From: Nitrospirae bacterium GWC2_42_7
Lineage (GTDB): Bacteria > Nitrospirota > Thermodesulfovibrionia > Thermodesulfovibrionales > UBA6898
Assembly (NCBI GenBank): GCA_001803645.1
Contig: MHDW01000175.1
Location: forward strand, 11,407-17,858
Direction of reading: 5' to 3'
DNA length: 6,452 nucleotides
The notes under the pieces are model-generated. The model was given only the letters and a program-made list of their open reading frames with translations. It was not told the DNA's origin and did no database searches. Position 1 is the first letter of the stretch. Every line of letters begins with the position of its first letter. Both the position numbers and the translations under genes were made by a program. This document shows, one piece after another, positions 1 to 4,531 of this stretch.

Positions 1-516
1 GTACAGGAAGTGGTGAATTATGTGCTTAAGAGTTTGGGTGTTGGCCCGGCAGCATTATTTTCCACTCTCGGCAGAGTTGCTGCCAGAGGGGTTGAGACAC
101 TTGTTACTGCTGAAATGCTTCCTGTATGGCTGAACGAACTTACAGCTAATATGAGAAAAGGTGATCTGAAGATACACGAAGGCTCTATGTGGGAACCATC
201 GAAATGGCCGAAGGAGGCTAAAGGATATGGAATGCATGAGGCACCGAGAGGAGCTCTCGGCCACTGGATCAGGATCAAAGACCAGAAAATAGAGAATTAC
301 CAGTGCGTTGTGCCGAGTACATGGAATGGTTCGCCGAGGGATTCATCAGGCCGGAGAGGGCCTTACGAGGCTGCCTTGATAGGAACACCTGTGGCAGATT
401 TAGAAAAACCTGTGGAGATACTCAGGACAGTCCATTCTTTTGACCCGTGCATGGCATGCGCAGTCCATCTGCTTGATGCTGAAGGCAAGTTGGTGACAAG
501 GGTCAGGGTAGTGTAA
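1..516 (+). CDS. hyaB: [NiFe] hydrogenase large subunit, C-terminal part (5' end outside window)
   Basis: C-terminal 171 residues of the catalytic subunit of a membrane-bound, group 1-type uptake [NiFe] hydrogenase, which splits H2 at a Ni-Fe(CN)2CO centre. The reading frame is open from base 1, so the start and the N-terminal RxCGxC ligand pair lie to the left. Visible family hallmarks are the 'STLGRVAARGVE' helix, 'EAPRGALGHW', the 'VPSTWNGSPRD' segment, and the terminal nickel ligand motif DPCMACAVH (codons 442-468). After that His there are exactly 15 residues (LLDAEGKLVTRVRVV). This matches the C-terminal tail that a HyaD/HybD-type protease cleaves off after Ni insertion, and that protease is encoded two genes downstream. 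The tail closely resembles that of E. coli HyaB, from memory. A GTG at base 10 is an internal Val codon, not a start. The small subunit is presumably upstream. Identity is secure; the exact subgroup is not decided. Confidence 0.96.
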   Translation, partial: VQEVVNYVLKSLGVGPAALFSTLGRVAARGVETLVTAEMLPVWLNELTANMRKGDLKIHEGSMWEPSKWPKEAKGYGMHEAPRGALGHWIRIKDQKIENYQCVVPSTWNGSPRDSSGRRGPYEAALIGTPVADLEKPVEILRTVHSFDPCMACAVHLLDAEGKLVTRVRVV

Positions 517-530
517 CAGGAGGAAAAACC

Positions 531-1184
531 ATGAAAAAAAGGATATATGTCTGGGAAATACCGATCAGGGTCATTCACTGGGTAAATTTTACCTGCATCC
601 TTGTCCTGTCCATTACAGGCCTGTATATTGCCTATCCTTTCATAAAGTCAGACCCCGGCAATCAGTTTGTGATGGGTTGGTTTCGGTTCATCCATTTTGT
701 GTTTGCGTATTTATTTGTTTTTACATTTGTTGTGCGTATCTACTGGTGGTTTGCCGGAAATGAATATGCAGGCTGGAGGTCATATTTCCCTTTTGGAAAG
801 GACCAGAGAAAAAGGCTGGTTGAACAGATACTTTTTTATACGCTGATAAGCAAAAGGCCTCCTGATGTGATCGGACATGCCCCTCTTGCAGGCCTGACAT
901 ATCTGACTTTATTTGCGATAAATGTTTTCTCTATACTGACAGGTTTTGCCCTTTACTCTATTTATTATCCGGGCGGGATAATGTATTCAGCTTTCGGATG
1001 GATGTTCTCTCTCATTGCATTGCCGTATATGAGACTCTTCCATCATCTGGTAATCTGGCTGATGCTCTACTTCTTAATGCTGCATGTTTATATTATTCTC
1101 TTTAATAATGCTGTTGAGAAGAACGGCATTCTCAAAAGCATTTTCACCGGTTATCTGAATGTTGATACTAAAGAAATAGAGTGA
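531..1184 (+). CDS. hyaC: Ni/Fe-hydrogenase b-type cytochrome subunit (HyaC/HydC family)
   Basis: Integral membrane di-haem cytochrome b, 217 residues, which anchors the hydrogenase to the cytoplasmic membrane and passes electrons from the small subunit's Fe-S clusters to quinone. Four hydrophobic helices are visible at about residues 14-37, 48-74, 119-144 and 165-192. Candidate haem ligands are H16 in helix 1, H55 in helix 2, and H171 (or H172) and H185 in helix 4. The 14-residue spacing of the last pair matches the ligand pair known in Wolinella HydC. Start ATG 531 follows a strong AGGAGG (518-523) at 7-base spacing, 14 bases after the large-subunit stop, so the two are co-transcribed. Its stop overlaps the start of the maturation protease gene. 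The length is typical for the family and nothing is missing. Confidence 0.94.
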   Translation: MKKRIYVWEIPIRVIHWVNFTCILVLSITGLYIAYPFIKSDPGNQFVMGWFRFIHFVFAYLFVFTFVVRIYWWFAGNEYAGWRSYFPFGKDQRKRLVEQILFYTLISKRPPDVIGHAPLAGLTYLTLFAINVFSILTGFALYSIYYPGGIMYSAFGWMFSLIALPYMRLFHHLVIWLMLYFLMLHVYIILFNNAVEKNGILKSIFTGYLNVDTKEIE

Positions 1185-1666
1185 AGACACTAATTCTGGG
1201 AGTCGGAAATATTCTCCAGAAAGATGAAGGGATCGGAGTTCGGGCTGTTGAGATCCTTCAGGAGCGATTCGAGATAAGGGATGATATCAGGATCTTAGAT
1301 GGCGGTACAATGGGGCTGGATCTGCTTCCGTTCATCGAGGGATATGACAATTTACTGATCATAGATGCCGTAAAAACAGGAGGGGAGCCTGGTACTATCG
1401 TCAGGATCGAAGGAGATGATGTGCCCAGGTTCCTGAGTACGAAGCTTTCAGTACACCAGATAGGGTTGCCGGACATGTTATCAGCCGCTACAATGATGGG
1501 AATTATGCCGGAAAAGACATGCCTGATAGGAATACAACCGGAAACGATCGAAAGCGGAATAGAGCTTTCCGGATCTGTAGAAAAAAGAATGGAAGACATA
1601 ATTAATGCTGTTCTTGAAAAGCTTGAACAATGGGGTATCAGTTCAGAATTAAAAAAAGTTTTCTAG
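1181..1666 (+). CDS. hyaD: hydrogenase maturation endopeptidase (HyaD/HybD, peptidase M52 family)
   Basis: Cytoplasmic, nickel-recognising protease (161 residues) that removes the C-terminal tail of the hydrogenase large subunit once nickel has been inserted, closing the active site. The N-terminal 'LILGVGNILQKDEGIGV' block, 'LDGGTMGLDLLP', 'NLLIIDAV' and 'SVHQIGLPDML' are the conserved blocks of the family. The metal-binding residues known from E. coli HybD (Glu16, Asp62, His93) correspond here to E16, D62 and H92. It starts with GTG at 1181, in a GTGA overlap with the cytochrome b stop (1182-1184), so translation is probably coupled. Its substrate is very likely the large subunit at the left edge, whose 15-residue tail is intact. 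Its stop lies within the left arm of an inverted repeat that ends the operon. Confidence 0.95.
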   Translation: MKTLILGVGNILQKDEGIGVRAVEILQERFEIRDDIRILDGGTMGLDLLPFIEGYDNLLIIDAVKTGGEPGTIVRIEGDDVPRFLSTKLSVHQIGLPDMLSAATMMGIMPEKTCLIGIQPETIESGIELSGSVEKRMEDIINAVLEKLEQWGISSELKKVF

Positions 1667-1738
1667 CCCACTGAATTCATGAATTTCTCCGGAAGTATTT
1701 GAGAAATACAAAACTGGCTTATGAATAATATGGGCTAG
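1663..1738. repeat. inverted-repeat region between convergent genes (possible bidirectional transcription end)
   Basis: The whole gap between hyaD and the convergent cytochrome gene is symmetrical. CTAGCCCA (1663-1670) is repeated exactly inverted as TGGGCTAG (1731-1738). ATTCAT (1675-1680) pairs with ATGAAT (1721-1726) further in. Inside lie a 12-bp perfect palindrome AATTCATGAATT (1674-1685) and a hairpin GTATTT-GAG-AAATAC (1695-1709). The left arm includes the hyaD stop codon, and the right arm ends 4 bases before the cytochrome stop. It could fold on either transcript and end transcription from both sides, but it lacks the GC-rich stem plus T-run of a standard intrinsic terminator. The alternative is a small mobile-type palindromic element. 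The structure is seen directly; its role is inferred. Confidence 0.5.
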
Positions 1739-1742
1739 TCGG

Positions 1743-3947
1743 TTATTTCCCCTTCTTTTTCTTCCAGTCAGCTAAATGATGACAATACTCGCAGCTTGCA
1801 CCAAACACACCCTTATGCGGGTCTTTGTGGCAGTCTCCGCATAATTTGAATTTGGCGACTTTGAATGAGGCTTCACCCGGCGCAGCATTCGGATTCTTTT
1901 TATGGCAGTCGCCGCATTTTACTTTTTCATGCTTGCCTTCAAGCTTGTACTTTGAATCACGGTTGTGATCGAACTTAACATCTTTGCCTTTCCAGCTCGC
2001 ATAGTTATGGCATTGTAAACAGTTTGACTCCAGTTCACTGCCGTGCGGGTCTTTATGGCAGTCAGTGCAGAGTTTAAATTTAAGACCGCGCAGAATCGCT
2101 GTGCCAAGCGCAGCATTGGCAGGCCTCGGCTTATGACAGTCAACACACTTGATTTTGTCGTGTTTGCCTTCAAGCTTATATTTCGAGTCCTTATTGTGAT
2201 CGAACTTAACATCTTTGTCTTTCCAGCTTGCATAGTTATGGCATTGTTCGCACTTTGACCCCAGTTCATTGTTATGGGGGTCTTTATGGCAGTCAGTACA
2301 GAGCTTGAATTTCATATTTCTGAACTGGGCAGTCCCAAGCGCAGCATTGGCAGGCCTTGGTTTATGACAGTCAACACACTTGATTTTATCGTGTTTGCCT
2401 TCAAGTCTATATTTAGAATCTCTGTTGTGGTCGAACTTCAGATCCTTTCCTTTCCAGCTTGAATAGTTATGGCATGATTCACATTTCGACCCAAGATCAT
2501 TATTATGCGGATCCTTATGACAACTTGTGCATAGGTCATATTTAAAGCCTTTAAAGACAGCTGTGCTCATGTCGGTGCTTCCCTGTTTTGTAGGCTTATG
2601 GCAGTCAACGCACTTTATAGATGCATGTTTGCCCTCGAGTCTGTATTTCGAATCTTTATTGTGATCGAACTTCAGGTCTTTGCCTTTCCATCCAACTGCA
2701 GAATGGCATGTCTCGCATTTTGAGCCAAGACCGTTATTATGCGGGTCTTTGTGGCAGTCTGTGCATAGTTCAAATTTCATGCCCACGTATAAACCTTCAG
2801 GAGCTCCCTTTGGTCTTCCCTTATGGCACTTTTCGCATTCTTTTATTTCAGCATGCTTGCCTTCGAGTTTAAACAGGGCTTCATTGTGGTTAAATTCTTC
2901 TTTCTCGAACTTTATTATTTTGCCGAGGGCTTCTGCCGGATGTTCCCTGTGGCATTTAATACATTTTCCTTTACTGTTGCCATGATAACCTAATTTCTCT
3001 TCTCTTCTTTTCTTGACGAGTTTATGGCACTCCATACATTTTTCATCTTTTAGTTCACCCGTGTATTCATGGCATGCTGTGCATTTGTTAAGTTCTTTCA
3101 GCTGATGTGCCCTTGAAAGCTGGCTGGGCCTTATTATGGAGTTGAATTCCTTGCCGAGGGTTGCGCCTTTTTTGAATACGCCAAAACCAACTATGCCGAG
3201 GACGACAGTCATCAGAAGTATCACTACCTCAGCGCTCATGAACATACTGCTTTCGAGTTTTTTCTCCTTGGGGTCTTCTTTCCTTTGTTGAGCGTAAACG
3301 CCTTCTACAACTTTCTCTCTCTTATACCCGAGGGTGAGTGAATGATGATGTGCAATATAAGATTTTGGAACCCATCCGTGGAATATTCCCCAGAGACCCA
3401 CACGGGTCGACGGGTTGATGAAGGAAAGATACAGGTGTCCGCCTACAGTGGTGACTGCCATGAAGAAAAGGGCTGCATGAAGGTACCAGGCAAGAAGAAT
3501 GGTGCCGAAGAACCACATTATTGCGCCGGTCACGGTAAAGGCTATGACATAAAAAAACACCAGCAGGCTGTTTACCTTCTGGCCTGTATTGAACTTCCCT
3601 GCAGGGGGAATTTCTACTTTATGGTCTATGATGGCTTTCACGGCGAGGAACATCCATTTGGCGTCATCATAACCTAATCCGAAGAACTCTCTGAGATTAG
3701 AAAGGTTTAATCTCGGCCCGATAAAGAAGAAAGTGATTCCCATAGCTATAGACCATATTGCTGCTACGGTCCGGTGGAAAAATCTCATTAGATTGAGGGT
3801 TTCTCCGCTTATATCCGAAAATCTTGCATATATCATGAGGCCGCCACTCAGGAGCAGGAGAAGAAACGGGATGGCATTGACCCAGTGAAGTATTATCTCT
3901 GAAGTCTGGAACCGTCTGAACAGATTAGGATTTGAATTTCTTTCCAT
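1743..3947 (-). CDS. fusion of membrane di-haem cytochrome b (formate dehydrogenase gamma/b561-like) and 18-haem cytochrome c
   Basis: A 734-residue predicted membrane electron-transfer protein. Residues 1-210 form a four-helix cytochrome b domain (helices about 19-41, 57-77, 126-147, 151-177). His21, His58, His157 and His171 are spaced like the four haem b ligands of formate dehydrogenase gamma (FdnI), and a 'GWVPKSYIAHHH' segment follows helix 4. Residues 205-235 are very rich in K/R/E and probably cytoplasmic. A fifth helix (237-258) would carry the rest to the periplasm. From 289 to 723 there are 18 CXXCH haem c motifs, at C289, C304, C329, C371, C395, C411, C446, C473, C489, C524, C550, C566, C601, C627, C643, C678, C703 and C719. 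Extra His in KDPH, FDHN and EGKH could be the distal ligands. Likely role: exchange between membrane quinones and periplasmic partners; direction and partner are unknown. Start ATG 3947 has GAGG at 3955-3952, a rather short 4-base spacing, and a second GAGG further up. Confidence 0.9.
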   Translation of the reverse strand: MERNSNPNLFRRFQTSEIILHWVNAIPFLLLLLSGGLMIYARFSDISGETLNLMRFFHRTVAAIWSIAMGITFFFIGPRLNLSNLREFFGLGYDDAKWMFLAVKAIIDHKVEIPPAGKFNTGQKVNSLLVFFYVIAFTVTGAIMWFFGTILLAWYLHAALFFMAVTTVGGHLYLSFINPSTRVGLWGIFHGWVPKSYIAHHHSLTLGYKREKVVEGVYAQQRKEDPKEKKLESSMFMSAEVVILLMTVVLGIVGFGVFKKGATLGKEFNSIIRPSQLSRAHQLKELNKCTACHEYTGELKDEKCMECHKLVKKRREEKLGYHGNSKGKCIKCHREHPAEALGKIIKFEKEEFNHNEALFKLEGKHAEIKECEKCHKGRPKGAPEGLYVGMKFELCTDCHKDPHNNGLGSKCETCHSAVGWKGKDLKFDHNKDSKYRLEGKHASIKCVDCHKPTKQGSTDMSTAVFKGFKYDLCTSCHKDPHNNDLGSKCESCHNYSSWKGKDLKFDHNRDSKYRLEGKHDKIKCVDCHKPRPANAALGTAQFRNMKFKLCTDCHKDPHNNELGSKCEQCHNYASWKDKDVKFDHNKDSKYKLEGKHDKIKCVDCHKPRPANAALGTAILRGLKFKLCTDCHKDPHGSELESNCLQCHNYASWKGKDVKFDHNRDSKYKLEGKHEKVKCGDCHKKNPNAAPGEASFKVAKFKLCGDCHKDPHKGVFGASCEYCHHLADWKKKKGK
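1746..2765 (-). repeat. tandem tri-haem modules within the cytochrome gene (period 228-234 bp)
   Basis: Coding repeats, each about 77 residues with three CXXCH motifs and three further His (KDPH, FDHN, EGKH). Module boundaries by residue are 395-472, 473-549, 550-626, 627-702, and a final two-haem partial module 703-734. In bases these are 2765-2532, 2531-2301, 2300-2070, 2069-1842 and 1841-1746, so the steps are 234, 231, 231 and 228 bp. A degenerate half module (residues about 352-394, haem 4) precedes them. Module ends such as 'CVDCHKPRPANAALGTA' (residues 524-540 and 601-617) are identical in protein and nearly so in DNA. The pattern indicates growth by internal duplication. Confidence 0.9.
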
Positions 3948-3979
3948 TAAACCTCGTAAACCTCATTTGAATTCTATTA

Positions 3980-4007
3980 TTTATAAAAAACAGTTAAATA
4001 ATAACAA
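3980..4007 (-). promoter_or_regulatory. candidate sigma70-type promoter for the multihaem cytochrome gene
   Basis: Read on the minus strand, TTGTTA (4007-4002) and TATAAA (3985-3980) are separated by 16 bases and match the -35 and -10 consensus at 4/6 and 5/6 positions. Transcription would begin near 3973, giving a leader of about 26 bases before the ATG at 3947, with GAGG in it. The surroundings are very AT-rich, so chance matches are common. A perfect TATAAT also occurs at 4077-4072 on this strand, but without a good -35. Confidence 0.35.
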
Positions 4008-4075
4008 AATAGTGTTTTTAAATCAAAGAAATTAAAAATAATAAGAATATTCATTTTTTCTTCAAAATCAAATTA

Positions 4076-4107
4076 TATGATAATATTAACTTAAGCATAT
4101 GCTTGAG
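4076..4107 (+). promoter_or_regulatory. 12-bp palindrome and weak -10 upstream of the metal-efflux operon; candidate operator
   Basis: AAGCATATGCTT (4093-4104) is a perfect palindrome. One mismatch further out it extends to 18 bp (4090-4107). It lies just downstream of a TATGAT (4076-4081) that could be a -10 element, and 22 bases before the YtkA-like start. A repressor there would sit at about +5 to +16. No convincing -35 is visible: a TTCAAA-17-TATTAA pair (4061-4089) is the alternative. The site also lies upstream of the divergent cytochrome gene, so one regulator could touch both. The palindrome is seen; the regulator is unknown. Confidence 0.4.
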
Positions 4108-4118
4108 AATTCAAATTT

Positions 4119-4124
4119 GGAGGA
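4119..4124 (+). promoter_or_regulatory. ribosome binding site that fixes the YtkA-like start
   Basis: GGAGGA lies 4 bases before ATG 4129. The upstream in-frame ATG at 4099 is inside the palindrome, has no such site, and would put ten polar residues before a normal signal peptide. The start is therefore placed at 4129. Confidence 0.75.
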
Positions 4125-4128
4125 TTCT

Positions 4129-4518
4129 ATGAAAAAGGTTTTAGCCGTGTTTGCAATGCTTCTGCTGATAGCAGGAATTGCATATGCAAAAAATTATGAG
4201 ATCAGTAAAAAAGCAGGTGAATATGATGTTAAGGTTGAGATTGACAGGAATCCGCCTGTAGCTGGTGACAACAACATAGAGATCGAGATCAAAGACGTAA
4301 CAGGCAAATATGTAACAGACGCAAAAGTAGTACTCGATTATTCCATGCCTGCAATGCCTGGCATGCCGGCAATGAACTACAAGACTGATGCTGTATTAAA
4401 GGGAAATGAGTACAAGGCTAATATGAGTTTGTCGATGTCAGGTTCATGGAACATTGCAGTTAAGATCTCAAAGGGCGGCAAAACCAGCACAATGAAATTT
4501 ACTGTTGATGCGAAGTAA
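4129..4518 (+). CDS. small secreted YtkA/FixH-like protein with Met-rich motif
   Basis: A 129-residue exported protein. Residues 1-20 are a Sec signal peptide with a Lys-rich start, a hydrophobic core and an 'AYA' cleavage site, and no lipobox Cys. The mature part looks like one immunoglobulin-like beta domain of the YtkA/FixH kind, with 'PPVAGDNNIEIEIKD' at the front, 'VVLDYSMPAMPGMPAMNY' in the middle and 'GSWNIAVKI' near the end. M73, M76, M79 and M82, spaced by three with Pro between, resemble the soft-metal (Cu(I)/Ag(I)) ligand sets of periplasmic copper proteins; metal binding here is inferred. It is first in the operon with an outer membrane factor and a CusB-like adaptor, which suggests a periplasmic metal carrier or sensor feeding the pump. 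A DUF-type beta-sandwich with a purely structural role remains possible. Confidence 0.8.
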   Translation: MKKVLAVFAMLLLIAGIAYAKNYEISKKAGEYDVKVEIDRNPPVAGDNNIEIEIKDVTGKYVTDAKVVLDYSMPAMPGMPAMNYKTDAVLKGNEYKANMSLSMSGSWNIAVKISKGGKTSTMKFTVDAK

Positions 4519-4531
4519 GAAAGAACAAAGA

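Noticed and set aside
10..12. GTG 10 as the start of the hydrogenase large subunit
   Set aside because: The frame is open through base 1, and the protein matches only the C-terminal third of the family, so this is an internal codon.
1663..1738. Insertion sequence or complete transposon between hyaD and the cytochrome gene
   Set aside because: There is no transposase and no target-site duplication that can be recognised; only the short inverted repeats are supported.
1919..2269. Minus-strand open frame of 116 codons inside the cytochrome gene
   Set aside because: It is an out-of-frame shadow created by the repeated modules; the 734-residue frame has haem motifs throughout.
1779..2765. Regular repeats of about 231 bp that could be mistaken for a CRISPR or satellite array
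   Set aside because: The period is in frame, every unit encodes CXXCH haem motifs, and no short identical direct repeats with unique spacers exist. These are protein modules.
3342..3677. Plus-strand open frame of 111 codons antisense to the cytochrome b domain
   Set aside because: The opposite strand encodes a well-conserved helix bundle with haem ligands; the plus-strand product has no recognisable feature or ribosome site.
4099..4128. Earlier ATG 4099 for the YtkA-like protein
   Set aside because: It lies inside the palindrome, lacks a ribosome site, and adds polar residues before a normal signal peptide; GGAGGA precedes ATG 4129.
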